Of a stretch of DNA of 64,000 nucleotides, positions 40,091 to 48,688 are shown in pieces. Every line of letters begins with the position of its first letter. Position 1 is the stretch's first letter. The notes under the pieces are model-generated. The model did no database searches. It was given only the letters and a program-made list of their open reading frames with translations, and was not told the origin of the DNA. The position numbers and the translations under genes are program-made. The DNA comes from Fermentibacter sp964564435 (lineage in GTDB: Bacteria > Fermentibacterota > Fermentibacteria > Fermentibacterales > Fermentibacteraceae), in the NCBI GenBank assembly GCA_964564435.1, contig CAZMAT010000007.1, forward strand, positions 1 through 64,000, given 5' to 3'.

Positions 40091-40678
40091 ATGTCGATCA
40101 TCCCGTTTGTAGTGGAGCGGGTGGGCAATACCGAAAGGTCCTACGACATCTATTCCAGGCTCCTGAAGGAGCGGATCGTGTTCGTGGGCGACGTCATCAC
40201 CAACGCAAGCGCGAGCGTGGTGGTGGCGCAGCTCCTCTTCCTCGCGGGCGAGGACCCCGAGCGAGACATCAACATGTACATCAACAGCCCCGGGGGCATC
40301 GTCTCCTCCGGCCTCGCCATCTACGACACGATGAACTTCATCAAGCCCGACGTGGCCACGTTCTGCCTCGGCTCCGCGGCCAGCATGGCCGCCGTGCTGC
40401 TCTCGGCCGGCGCAGCGGGCAAGCGCAACATCCTCCCGCACGCCAGGGTGATGCTCCACCAGCCTATGGGCGGCGTCCAGGGACAGGCGAGCGACATAGA
40501 GATCGAGGCGCGCGAGATCATCAAGACGCGCCACGAGCTGAACCGCATCCTGGCCGACCACACCGGGCAGCCGCTCGAGAAGATCGAGATCGACACCGAC
40601 AGGAACTTCTGGATGGATGCTGGCGAGGCGGTAGCGTACGGCCTCGTCGACAACATCCTCAACTCCAAGAGGCAGTGA
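40091..40678 (+). CDS. clpP: ATP-dependent Clp protease proteolytic subunit
   Basis: ClpP is the tetradecameric serine peptidase of ClpXP. The 195-aa sequence MSIIPFVVERVGNTERSYDIYSRLLKERIVFVG is typical. The catalytic triad is visible: Ser in CLGSAASMAAVLL (about residue 99), His in HARVMLHQPMGG (about 124) and Asp in EIDTDRNFWMDA (about 173). The YINSPGG block is intact. Its stop overlaps clpX (TGATG), implying coupled synthesis. Confidence 0.97.
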   Translation: MSIIPFVVERVGNTERSYDIYSRLLKERIVFVGDVITNASASVVVAQLLFLAGEDPERDINMYINSPGGIVSSGLAIYDTMNFIKPDVATFCLGSAASMAAVLLSAGAAGKRNILPHARVMLHQPMGGVQGQASDIEIEAREIIKTRHELNRILADHTGQPLEKIEIDTDRNFWMDAGEAVAYGLVDNILNSKRQ

Positions 40679-41940
40679 TGGCAAGGCCCGGCAAGTGCTC
40701 GTTCTGCAACAGGACCGCCGGACAGGTCAACAGGATCATCCAGGGCCCGGGGGTGAGCATATGCGACGAGTGCATACGCTACTGCTCGGAACTCCTGGAA
40801 GAGAACGACCAGGCGGCGCCTGCGGAGACCCCCCCGGTCGCCGAGAAGCCCGTGCCCCCTCCCGACGAGATCAAGCGCAGGCTCGACGAGTGGGTGATAG
40901 GGCAGGAGAAGGCCAAGAGGGTCCTCTCCGTCGCTGTCTACAACCACTACAAGAGGCTCAGGGCGACCGAGGACCCCGGCGCCGGCGTCGAGATAGAGAA
41001 GAGCAACATCCTGCTCCTCGGTCCGACGGGAGTGGGCAAGACCCTGCTGGCCAGGACCCTTGCCCGCATACTCGACGTCCCGTTCGCGATAGCCGACGCA
41101 ACTACGCTGACCGAGGCCGGCTACGTGGGCGAGGACGTCGAGAACATCCTGCTCAGGCTCCTCCACGTGACGGGGATGGATGTCAGGAGAGCCCAGCAGG
41201 GCATCATCTACATCGACGAGATCGACAAGATCTCGCGCAAGTCCGAGAACGCCTCCATCACCAGGGACGTGTCGGGCGAAGGGGTGCAGCAGGCCCTCCT
41301 CAAGATCCTCGAGGGCACGGTGGCCAGCGTCCCGCCCCAGGGCGGGCGCAAGCACCCCTACCAGGAGAACATCGCGATAGACACCACCAACATCCTCTTC
41401 ATCTGCGGGGGTTCGTTCCACGGGCTCTCGGACATCGTGGAGAAGAGATTGTCGCGCAAGAGCATAGGTTTCGGCGCAGAGGACGCCCGCAGGGCCGGTG
41501 ATGCATCGGCCCGCCAGGGGTCGGCCCTTGATCAGGTGGAGCCCCACGATCTCGTCAGGTTCGGGATAATCCCCGAGCTGGTCGGCCGCCTGCCGGTGAC
41601 GGTAGCGCTGGAAGACCTGGACGAGGATGCCCTGGTGAGGGTCCTCACCGAGCCGCGCAACGCCCTGGTGAAGCAGTACTCGTACTTCTTCAGGATCGAG
41701 GGGGTCGAGCTGGAGTTCCGGGATGCCGCCCTGCACGAGGTGGCCCGCCTGGCGAGGAAGACCGAGAGCGGGGCGAGGGGCCTCAGGGCGATCATGGAGC
41801 GGATCCTCCTGGAATCGATGTACAACCTGCCGTCCGAGCGCGATACGGTGAAGAAGCTCGTGGTGACGGAAGAGTGCGTCAGGGACGGCGGCGAGCCCCT
41901 CAAGGTGAGGAAGAGGGCCAGGCCCCAGAGGGTCGGATGA
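40678..41940 (+). CDS. clpX: ATP-dependent Clp protease ATP-binding subunit ClpX
   Basis: ClpX is the AAA+ unfoldase that feeds ClpP. The ATG at 40678 sits in a TGATG junction. The 420-aa protein has the N-terminal zinc-binding domain (CSFC near residues 7-10, CDEC near 29-32), the Walker A GPTGVGKTLLARTLA, the pore loop GYVGEDVE, Walker B IIYIDEIDKI, and the IGF-loop region KRLSRKSIGFGA for ClpP docking. The IPELVGRLPV sensor segment is also present. All ATPase motifs are intact. Confidence 0.97.
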   Translation: MARPGKCSFCNRTAGQVNRIIQGPGVSICDECIRYCSELLEENDQAAPAETPPVAEKPVPPPDEIKRRLDEWVIGQEKAKRVLSVAVYNHYKRLRATEDPGAGVEIEKSNILLLGPTGVGKTLLARTLARILDVPFAIADATTLTEAGYVGEDVENILLRLLHVTGMDVRRAQQGIIYIDEIDKISRKSENASITRDVSGEGVQQALLKILEGTVASVPPQGGRKHPYQENIAIDTTNILFICGGSFHGLSDIVEKRLSRKSIGFGAEDARRAGDASARQGSALDQVEPHDLVRFGIIPELVGRLPVTVALEDLDEDALVRVLTEPRNALVKQYSYFFRIEGVELEFRDAALHEVARLARKTESGARGLRAIMERILLESMYNLPSERDTVKKLVVTEECVRDGGEPLKVRKRARPQRVG

Positions 41941-41941
41941 C

Positions 41942-43195
41942 ATGCCGCTCCGCATAGTCGTAGGCCTGGGCTGGGGTGACGAGGGCAAGGGCAAGGTGGT
42001 CGACCACCTTGCCCCCGGCTCCGGCGCCGTGGCGAGGTTCTCGGGCGGGGCCAACGCAGGCCATACCGTGAAGACGGACGGCGGCTCCGTGGTCCTCCAC
42101 CAGGTCCCTTCGGGGATGCTGAGGCAGGGCATAGCCGGATTCATCGGCGCGGGCTGCGTGGTGGACCCGGTTGCGATGCTCTCCGAGATCGAAGCCCTCT
42201 CGGGCGCAGGCTATCCGGTCAGGGACAGGCTCCGCGTCTCGGGCTCCGCGCATCTCGTCCATCCCGTCTACAGGCTCGTAGAGGTCGAGGAAGAGCTCCG
42301 CAGGGGCTCCCGGGCGATAGGCACCACCGGGCGCGGCATCGGCCCCGCATATGTGAGGAAGTTCGGCAGGACCGGGATCAGGCTCGAGGACGCAGCCGAC
42401 AGGAGCGCACTCGAATCGATGTCGGACGACCTCCTCGATGAGGCCGCCGGCATGCCGGGAAGCGGGCCCGATCTGGCGCATCAGGCGGCCGAGTTCGTGG
42501 ATGCCGCCTTCGATCTCTCGGGGCTGGCTTCCGACGTAGGCAGCGCAATCAGGGGCATGCTCGCCGACGGAGTCTGCGTGATCGCCGAGGGCGCCCAGGG
42601 CACGCTGCTCGATCCCGACCACGGCACCTATCCGTTCGTCACCTCCGGATCGTGCACCGCCGCCTCCGCCTTCCAGAGCCTCGGGCTGGGCCCCGGTGCC
42701 GCCCTGGTCACAGGGGTGATGAAGGCCTACTCGACCCGCGTGGGAGCAGGCCCCTTCCCCACCGAACTGGACGACCCCACCGGCGAGGAGCTCCGGAGGA
42801 AGGGGAGGGAGTACGGCGCCACCACGGGCCGCCCCCGGCGCTGCGGCTGGCTCGACGCCGTGCTGATGCGCTACTCGGTCGCCCTCAACGGCTGCTCGGA
42901 GATCGCACTGACCCTGCTGGACGTGCTGGGAGGATTTTCTGAGATACGGGTGTGCACATCCTACGAAGGCCTGCCGGTCGGCCGGCCCGTGTTCGGCAGG
43001 GGGCTCTCCGCCTGCAGGCCCGTATACGAGACCCTGCCGGGGTTCCCCGAGGACATCTCGGGAGAGCGCTCCTGGAGCGCCCTGCCGCCTCACGCCAGGC
43101 GATACGTCGAATTCGTGGAGCGCTTCTGCGGCGCGCCGGTGCGCCTCGTCTCCACAGGTCCCCACCGGGATGACGTCATCCGGAGGGACGTCTGA
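41942..43195 (+). CDS. purA: Adenylosuccinate synthetase
   Basis: PurA makes adenylosuccinate from IMP, Asp and GTP in purine synthesis. The 417-aa protein starts MPLRIVVGLGWGDEGKGKVVDHLA, containing the GDEGKGK P-loop. GGANAGHTV, TTGRGIGPAYVRKFGRTGIRLEDA, GAQGTLLDPDHGTYPFVTSG and GATTGRPRRCGWLD follow in family order. It begins 1 nt after clpX. Its last bases contain the proposed CTG start of the next gene. Confidence 0.96.
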   Translation: MPLRIVVGLGWGDEGKGKVVDHLAPGSGAVARFSGGANAGHTVKTDGGSVVLHQVPSGMLRQGIAGFIGAGCVVDPVAMLSEIEALSGAGYPVRDRLRVSGSAHLVHPVYRLVEVEEELRRGSRAIGTTGRGIGPAYVRKFGRTGIRLEDAADRSALESMSDDLLDEAAGMPGSGPDLAHQAAEFVDAAFDLSGLASDVGSAIRGMLADGVCVIAEGAQGTLLDPDHGTYPFVTSGSCTAASAFQSLGLGPGAALVTGVMKAYSTRVGAGPFPTELDDPTGEELRRKGREYGATTGRPRRCGWLDAVLMRYSVALNGCSEIALTLLDVLGGFSEIRVCTSYEGLPVGRPVFGRGLSACRPVYETLPGFPEDISGERSWSALPPHARRYVEFVERFCGAPVRLVSTGPHRDDVIRRDV

Positions 43196-44553
43196 CGGAC
43201 GCCTCCCCGCCCGACACCCACTGCCACCTGTTCTTCCCCGGACTCGCGGAACGGCTGGAGGATGTCCTCGAAGCCGCCAGGCAGGCCGGGACCGGATGGA
43301 TCGTCGTCCCGGGCATCGACAGGGACACCAGCTCGCAGGCGGTCTCCATCGCGCGGGAGCACGGCCTCCTTGCGGCCGTGGGCATCCATCCCGCCGAGGC
43401 GGAGGACCCCGGATCCTTCGAGGAGATCGAGCGGCTCGCGTTCGAGCCGGGGGTCTGCGCGATAGGCGAGACGGGGCTCGAGCTCAAGCCGGGAGCCCCG
43501 CCTCTCGGACTGCAGCGCGAACTCCTGGCATCGCACGCAGGCCTGGCTTCCGACCTCGACCTGCCGCTGGTCTGCCACAGCAGGGGTGCCGAAGCGGAGA
43601 CCGTGGAGGCCCTCGGCGCCCTGGATCCGCCGGGCGCCGTCCTCCACTGCTATACCGGCCCGGACGGGCCCGCGCTCGAAGCTGCATCGAGGGGATGGTT
43701 CATCGGTTTCTCCGGCGCGGTGACTTTCAGGCGCAACGAATCGCTCCGGCGGACCCTGGCGGCCCTGCCTCGCAGCGCCGTCCTGGTCGAGACCGACAGC
43801 CCTTTCATGTCGCCTGAACCCGTGAGAGGAAGAACCAGTGAGCCCGCCTTCGTGATCCACACCGCCCGTGCGGTGGCCGCCGCCTGGGGGATGCCCTTCG
43901 GCGAAGCCTGCTCCATACTGGCCGCCAACAGCGAGAGGGCGTTCCGGCAGGGAGCCTCGGCCCGGCCTTCGGTGATCTACCGGCTGGACGGGAGGGCATA
44001 CGTGAACCTCACCGGGATCTGCGGCAACAAGTGCCGCTTCTGCATCAGGAACACGGAGAGCGGCCTCGGGGGATACCTCCTGGAGCACGGGGGCGTCGAG
44101 CCTTCGGAGGAGAGGGTCCTGTCGGGCATCTCGCGGCTCCCCCGGCGCGGCTTCAGCGAGATGGTGTTCTGCGGCTACGGGGAGCCCACGTCGCGGCTCG
44201 GGCTCCTGCGCCGCGCGGCCGTCCTGGCACGGTCGCGGGGCTGGCGGCTCAGGCTGAACACCAACGGGCTCGCACTCTCCTCGTCCGGGCAGGACGAGGT
44301 CCTGGGGGCCATCAGGCTCTTCGACTCGGTCAGCATCAGCCTCAACGCCTGGGACGACGCATCATACCGAGCCATCTGCAGACCATCCGTGCCCGGCGCC
44401 TGGGAGAGCCTTCTCGCCTTCGTGCGGCTGGCCGTGTCCGCAGGCCCCCGGGTCAGACTCACCGCGGTGGCCTGCGAGGGGGTGGAGATGGAGAGGGTGC
44501 GCGCTGTCGCGGAAGGCCTCGGCCTCCCGCTCGTCACGAGGGGAGGGGCGTGA
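43192..44553 (+). CDS. TatD-family metallohydrolase fused to a radical SAM domain; CTG start inferred
   Basis: The N-terminal half is TatD-like: PDTHCHL metal motif near residues 7-13, VGIHPAEA, AIGETGLEL, VCHSRG, LHCYTG and ETDSPFM. The C-terminal half (from about residue 265) is a radical SAM domain with the CGNKCRFC cluster motif (C-x3-C-x2-C) and FCGYGEPTSRL. Radical SAM proteins associated with TatD are a known family; here they form one chain of 453 aa. No ATG, GTG or TTG occurs in frame between the upstream stop at 43171 and GTG 43378, which is too late because it removes the THCHL motif. CTG 43192, inside a CTGA overlap with the purA stop and 4 nt after GGAGGG, fits best. rsmA follows with a GTGA overlap. 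Confidence 0.85.
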   Translation: MTDASPPDTHCHLFFPGLAERLEDVLEAARQAGTGWIVVPGIDRDTSSQAVSIAREHGLLAAVGIHPAEAEDPGSFEEIERLAFEPGVCAIGETGLELKPGAPPLGLQRELLASHAGLASDLDLPLVCHSRGAEAETVEALGALDPPGAVLHCYTGPDGPALEAASRGWFIGFSGAVTFRRNESLRRTLAALPRSAVLVETDSPFMSPEPVRGRTSEPAFVIHTARAVAAAWGMPFGEACSILAANSERAFRQGASARPSVIYRLDGRAYVNLTGICGNKCRFCIRNTESGLGGYLLEHGGVEPSEERVLSGISRLPRRGFSEMVFCGYGEPTSRLGLLRRAAVLARSRGWRLRLNTNGLALSSSGQDEVLGAIRLFDSVSISLNAWDDASYRAICRPSVPGAWESLLAFVRLAVSAGPRVRLTAVACEGVEMERVRAVAEGLGLPLVTRGGA

Positions 44554-45362
44554 ACGCCGTCGAGGTCCGCAGGGCCCTGGACGAACTCGGGATGGTGCCG
44601 AACCGCGCCCTCGGCCAGAACTTCCTGGTGAACGAATCCATAGCCGTGAGGATAGCCGGGGCCTGTCCGGCGGGCAGCGTCCTCGAGATAGGGCCGGGGC
44701 TCGGGTCGCTTTCGGAATTCCTGGTCTCACCCGGGCGGCCGGTCACCGCGGTCGAGGTCTCCAGGCTCATGGCCGCCCGTCTGGAGCGCATCTTCGCGGG
44801 GAAACCCCTCCGCGTGGTCACGGCCGACTTCCTCGAAGTCGACCCGGCCTCGCTGCCAGGCGCCCCCTTCGACGCCCTGGCGGCGAACCTTCCCTACGGC
44901 ATATCCTCGCCGGCCCTCTTCAGGCTGGCCGAACCCGGATTCGGGTCGATCCGCACGGCCGTGGTGATGCTCCAGGCCGAGCTGGCCGCCAGGGTCACGG
45001 CCGGCCCCGGATCGAAGGAGTACGGCAGGCTCGCCCTGGGCCTGTGGCCCTTCTTCGAGGCTTCCGCGCTCCTCGACGCCGAGCCCGGCGACTTCCTCCC
45101 CGAACCCGCAGTCAGGTCGCGCGTGCTCGTACTCAGGCGCAGGGAGAGCCAGCTGGTGCCGTCCGCGCTCGTCCCCGCCTTCAGGAGGATCGTGGCGGTA
45201 TCGTTCTCCCGCAGGAGGAAGACGATCCTCAACAACCTCGCGGCCGCGATGGGGCGGGAGGAGGCTGCTACCCTCCTCGGACTGGCCGGCATAGATTCGG
45301 GCTTGAGGGCCGAACAGCTTCCTCCGGAGTGCTTCAGGAGGATGGCGGAGCTGGGGGCATGA
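44550..45362 (+). CDS. rsmA: 16S rRNA (adenine1518/1519-N6)-dimethyltransferase
   Basis: RsmA (KsgA) dimethylates two adenines in 16S helix 45. The GTG at 44550 overlaps the previous stop and gives MNAVEVRRALDELGMVPNRALGQNFLVNES. The 270-aa protein has the SAM motif VLEIGPGLGSLSEFL (about residues 45-59), the catalytic NLPYGIS (about residues 112-118), and the KsgA-type C-terminal VSFSRRRKTILNNLA helix. The assignment is secure. The following gene starts within its stop codon (ATGA). Confidence 0.95.
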   Translation: MNAVEVRRALDELGMVPNRALGQNFLVNESIAVRIAGACPAGSVLEIGPGLGSLSEFLVSPGRPVTAVEVSRLMAARLERIFAGKPLRVVTADFLEVDPASLPGAPFDALAANLPYGISSPALFRLAEPGFGSIRTAVVMLQAELAARVTAGPGSKEYGRLALGLWPFFEASALLDAEPGDFLPEPAVRSRVLVLRRRESQLVPSALVPAFRRIVAVSFSRRRKTILNNLAAAMGREEAATLLGLAGIDSGLRAEQLPPECFRRMAELGA

Positions 45363-47170
45363 TGAGGGGGTTCCTGCTGCTGCTGCTGGCGCTGGCATCG
45401 CTCGCGCCCGCCTACGACATCGGCTACAACCTGGGCCTCGAGCAGGTGAAGGAGACGAGCAGGCTCCTGAACTCCTTCTCGTTCTCCGAGGCTATCTCGA
45501 GCACCGTGAGCATGAGCCTCGACGCCTCGTTCACGGCCGACAGGAGCTATCAGCTCGAGAGGTTCATCGACGGCAGGACCGGGAACGCCGCCCTTCGCTG
45601 GAACCCGCAGGACAGGATCGAGCTCTCCTCCGCGATCTCCCGCAGCATCTCGCTGCAGGAGAGATACGGCGAAACAATAGAGGACCAGGTCGACAACACG
45701 GCCACCGGACAGGTCAGGTACGTGCCGGCGGACTGGGCTTCGGTCCTGATCGGACTGGGCTTCCACTTCAAGGACTCGGAGCTGATCTCCGGCGACAGCA
45801 CGCTGGACACCCACGACGAGGGCGGCGTGAGGAACTTCAGCGTCTCGGTCCAGAAACCGCTCTTCGACAGGCTCTCCACGAGTTTCACCATGACCGAGGG
45901 AAGGGTCATGGGCGAACAGCTCGACACCGGCAGCGACGACCTGGCCGCCAGATTCGGATACGCCTTCCCCGGGGCCTTCGAGGGCGGCTCACTGAGCGTG
46001 CAGCTCGCGGCAGCCAGGATCTTCTCCACCTACACGGACTCCTCGTACAGCATCAGGCAGCAGGACTGGAGCCATGCCACGACGCTGACCCTCCCGAAGT
46101 TCGCCGACGCCGTGGATCTGGAGCTCGGCACGGACTGGTCATGGACCAACAGGTACTGGGAGTACGAAGACTCCACCAGCCGCGAGGACCCCAGGGACAG
46201 GCTCGAGAGGACGAGGAGCATCGACGCCCATGTCAGGTGGCAGATGATGGACGCCCTCTCGTCGGACATCGTCTTCAGCAGGACGTTCGACAGGAGCGAC
46301 AGGAAGAGGACGGGTTTCCCGGACAACGAGCTGTACGACATCTACGAGGTCTGGGACACCAGGGTCCTGAATGCCACGGTCACCTACCTCCCCGGCGACT
46401 CCAGGATAGTCTTCCTGAGGAGCATCCAGCTCGCGAGGTTCGACACCGAGGGCTCCTGGCCTGGCTTCGGGGACACGCTCCAGGACAACAGCGACAAGGA
46501 CGAGCTCCGCGAGGTCCTCTCGCTCTCGGCGGAGGTCCCTGTATCTCAGAGGATGACCCTCCTGGGCAGGGTCCAGGGCCAGAACCTCGAGACCGTCTTC
46601 CTCGAGTCCGAATACTCGGCGAACTCAAGGAACTCGTCCACATACAGCTTCTCGCCCGGAGTCGAGTACGACCTCGGCCTCGGCTGGGAGATCAGCGAGA
46701 CGATCGACGTCAGCGCCGACTACACCACCTACAGGTTCCCCGAGAGCTCGACCGGCAACGACCTTCTGTTCAGGAGGCTCGAATCGCGGCTCTCCATCCA
46801 GAGGGTCCAGTCCGACTCCACCATGCTGGGCATCTCCCACAACCTGAGGCTGCAGGACCAGGGCAGCTACGAGAACTCGCTGTTCAGCAGGTCCGAGGAG
46901 AGCATCAACAGCACCGTGACCCTGAACAGCGGGTTCAGGCTCGGTTCGGGCATAGGCATCACGCCGAGCTACTCGTACGAGTTCTCGAGGAGGAAGTTCC
47001 TCGGCACATCCTTCCTCGAGCCCCAGGAGGACAACCTGCACCACCTCGGCCTGAGGACCAGGATGAGCCTCGGGGAGGGCATACTCTCCCTCAACCTGAA
47101 AAGGACCTTCTACTCCGATGAAAGAGACAGTTACTGGAATGCCTCCGTCGGCTTCAACTACCTGTTCTAG
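45359..47170 (+). CDS. Predicted outer-membrane beta-barrel protein of unknown function
   Basis: This 603-aa protein begins with a signal peptide (MMRGFLLLLLALASLAPAYDIG). The rest is a long series of alternating hydrophobic/polar strands separated by charged turns (for example SISSTVSMSLDASFTADRSYQ, VTYLPGDSRIVFLRSIQLARF, GIGITPSYSYEFSRRKF). It ends in RDSYWNASVGFNYLF with a C-terminal aromatic, as in barrel proteins. It begins in an ATGA overlap with rsmA. No family is recognised. The 3' end belongs to an 87-bp tandem repeat, and the first repeat copy supplies the TAG stop, which is CAG in later copies. An assembly gap follows 26 nt later. Confidence 0.7.
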   Translation: MMRGFLLLLLALASLAPAYDIGYNLGLEQVKETSRLLNSFSFSEAISSTVSMSLDASFTADRSYQLERFIDGRTGNAALRWNPQDRIELSSAISRSISLQERYGETIEDQVDNTATGQVRYVPADWASVLIGLGFHFKDSELISGDSTLDTHDEGGVRNFSVSVQKPLFDRLSTSFTMTEGRVMGEQLDTGSDDLAARFGYAFPGAFEGGSLSVQLAAARIFSTYTDSSYSIRQQDWSHATTLTLPKFADAVDLELGTDWSWTNRYWEYEDSTSREDPRDRLERTRSIDAHVRWQMMDALSSDIVFSRTFDRSDRKRTGFPDNELYDIYEVWDTRVLNATVTYLPGDSRIVFLRSIQLARFDTEGSWPGFGDTLQDNSDKDELREVLSLSAEVPVSQRMTLLGRVQGQNLETVFLESEYSANSRNSSTYSFSPGVEYDLGLGWEISETIDVSADYTTYRFPESSTGNDLLFRRLESRLSIQRVQSDSTMLGISHNLRLQDQGSYENSLFSRSEESINSTVTLNSGFRLGSGIGITPSYSYEFSRRKFLGTSFLEPQEDNLHHLGLRTRMSLGEGILSLNLKRTFYSDERDSYWNASVGFNYLF

Positions 47171-47447
47171 CATGGTTCCCGGGGCGTCGACCCGTANNNN
47201 NNNNNNNNNNNNNNNNNNNNNNNNNNNNNNNNNNNNNNNNNNNNNNNNNNNNNNNNNNNNNNNNNNNNNNNNNNNNNNNNNNNNNNNNNNNNNNNNTACA
47301 TCCCGGGAAAGAGACAGTTACTGGAATGCCTCCGTCGGCTTCAACTACCTGTTCCAGCATGGTTCCCGGGGCGTCGACCCGTATACATCCCGGGAAAGAG
47401 ACAGTTACTGGAATGCCTCCGTCGGCTTCAACTACCTGCTCCAGCAT
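47120..47447 (+). repeat. 87-bp (29-codon) tandem repeat across a gene junction, with a gap
   Basis: Copies occur at 47120-47196 (left-truncated), 47297-47383 (full, 87 bp) and 47384-47447 (right-truncated). A run of 100 N lies between the first two. The unit begins TACATCCCGGGAAAGAGACA. In the barrel-protein frame it encodes RDSYWNASVGFNYLFQHGSR plus GVDPYTSRE; in the +1 frame the last copy supplies the start of the lipoprotein. The copies are nearly identical except TAG/CAG and TTC/CTC near the barrel C-terminus. The true copy number is unknown because of the gap. Confidence 0.9.
47197..47296. other. Assembly gap (100 N) inside a tandem repeat
   Basis: Exactly 100 N bases, the usual placeholder for unknown length, are flanked on both sides by copies of the 87-bp repeat. 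Short-read assembly probably broke in the repeat. Confidence 0.95.
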
Positions 47448-48072
47448 CTCATCTCTCGCCCCCATTCTCCTGGTCTGCGCGATCCTCCTGCAGGCGCCCG
47501 GCTGCTCGCTCTTCGACCCGCGGGAGCCCGAGGACCCCGGGGAGGTCCAGGACCCCACGCAGCCGCCAACTTCGCCGTCGATGGTGATGTACAACCTGGA
47601 TCTGGCCCTCGAGGCGAGGAGCATCACGATCTATTCCGCCTGTCTCGACACGTCGTTCGTCTTCACGGCCGATCCGGCAGATGCGGTGGAGTACGGCGGA
47701 TCCCCCTGGAACTACGATTTCGACGCATGGGACTACGACGCCGAGTTCACGTCCGTGTACAACCTCCTCGCATCCACCTCGGGCGATTCACTGCCGGAGG
47801 ACAGCCTCGTGGTGGCATACTTCTCGCTGGTGCCCGGCTACTCGGATCCTCCCGCCCCGATGGACAGCGCCGTGATCTGGAGGGAGTACTCCATCGTCGT
47901 CGCGGGGAGCGAGCACGCGGGATGGGAGAATCCTGCAGTCGGCCAGGCGAGGATCACGATGGTCGAGGACGCGTCCTCCTACTGGTACATCAGCCGCTGG
48001 GAGGACTTCCGCCTCGAAGAGTACCCCGAAGGCGCGTGCACCTGGGGCGTGGCCAAGGCACCCTACCGCTGA
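47413..48072 (+). CDS. Lipoprotein of unknown function
   Basis: This 219-aa protein starts in the last repeat copy (ATG 47413). The N-terminus MPPSASTTCSSISSLAPILLVCAILLQAPGC ends in a lipobox-like APGC near residue 31, followed by a Pro/Glu-rich linker (FDPREPEDPGEVQDPTQPP). The remaining body is beta-rich (ARSITIYSACLDTSFVFTADPAD, VYNLLASTSGDSLPEDSLVVAYFSLVP, WYISRWEDFRLEEYP). No family is recognised; proteins with similar overall features occur as uncharacterised lipoproteins. The start is the only ATG giving the full signal. Upstream repeat copies also contain the same ATG in frame. Confidence 0.65.
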   Translation: MPPSASTTCSSISSLAPILLVCAILLQAPGCSLFDPREPEDPGEVQDPTQPPTSPSMVMYNLDLALEARSITIYSACLDTSFVFTADPADAVEYGGSPWNYDFDAWDYDAEFTSVYNLLASTSGDSLPEDSLVVAYFSLVPGYSDPPAPMDSAVIWREYSIVVAGSEHAGWENPAVGQARITMVEDASSYWYISRWEDFRLEEYPEGACTWGVAKAPYR

Positions 48073-48073
48073 C

Positions 48074-48688
48074 ATGGGCTCTCCCGGCCCGACATCCGAC
48101 ACTGCCGCCCTCGCCGACGGGATCGGGCTCCTCGAGCCCGCTTTCGCCGCCGATCTCGGAGCCGGTTCGGGCGGAGTGGCCGGATTCGTCCCCGCTGCGG
48201 AAGGGCCTGTCTGGCTCCTGGTGGACCTGGACCGGGCCGCCCTCTCCTCATGCCGGATCGAAGGAGTCCTGAGGGTCTGCTGCGACGTCTCCGAAGTGCC
48301 CTCCCTCATTTCCGGCGGCATCGCCGATCTCGTCACATCCAACCCGCCCTACGGGGACGAAGGGCGTTCCAGGCTGCCTTCGGGAATGCGCAGGCGGCTC
48401 GAGAGGCTGGCAGGCCCGGTCGCCCGCTCGCTCTTCGCCCGGGCGGCGTCTCACCTGCTCCGGGCGGGCGGGGAGTACCGGACGGTGAACAGGCCTCAGG
48501 CGCTGGAGGAGATGCTGGTGTCCTGCAGGGCGTTCGGCATGGAGGTCTTCGAGATACAGCCGTTCGGCGAACCCTCGCGCCCGGCCGGGCTCGTCAGGCT
48601 GCGCGCCGTGAAGGGGGGAGGGAGGCGGCGGCTGATCCTGCTCCCCCAGAGGCCCCTCCCGGGCTCCGGGGGCGGTGGGGCGGAATGA
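48074..48688 (+). CDS. TrmN6-like N6-adenine methyltransferase
   Basis: This 204-aa class I SAM-dependent methyltransferase shows the SAM motif DLGAGSGGVAGFV (about residues 26-38), an acidic DLDRAALSSC at motif II, and the catalytic NPPYG (about residues 89-93) typical of N6-adenine methylation. The overall shape resembles the tRNA1(Val) A37 methyltransferase TrmN6, with the NPPYG followed by a mobile basic stretch. The exact substrate is not proven. It starts 1 nt after the lipoprotein gene and overlaps the next gene (ATGA). The C-terminus is very Gly-rich. Confidence 0.78.
   Translation: MGSPGPTSDTAALADGIGLLEPAFAADLGAGSGGVAGFVPAAEGPVWLLVDLDRAALSSCRIEGVLRVCCDVSEVPSLISGGIADLVTSNPPYGDEGRSRLPSGMRRRLERLAGPVARSLFARAASHLLRAGGEYRTVNRPQALEEMLVSCRAFGMEVFEIQPFGEPSRPAGLVRLRAVKGGGRRRLILLPQRPLPGSGGGGAE

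Noticed and set aside
47168..47170. TAG of the barrel gene as a recoded (pyrrolysine or readthrough) codon
   Set aside because: TAG serves as a normal stop for many genes in this window (rpmG, rplB, rpsC, rpsL), so recoding is not needed; the CAG in later copies fits simple divergence.
47120..47447. CRISPR array
   Set aside because: The 87-bp units are contiguous with no spacers, are in coding frame, and no cas genes are nearby.
47118..48272. A 384-codon frame running through the repeat and N gap into the lipoprotein region
   Set aside because: It only reads through the repeat copies in the barrel frame and then continues as a shadow of the lipoprotein and methyltransferase genes in the wrong frame.
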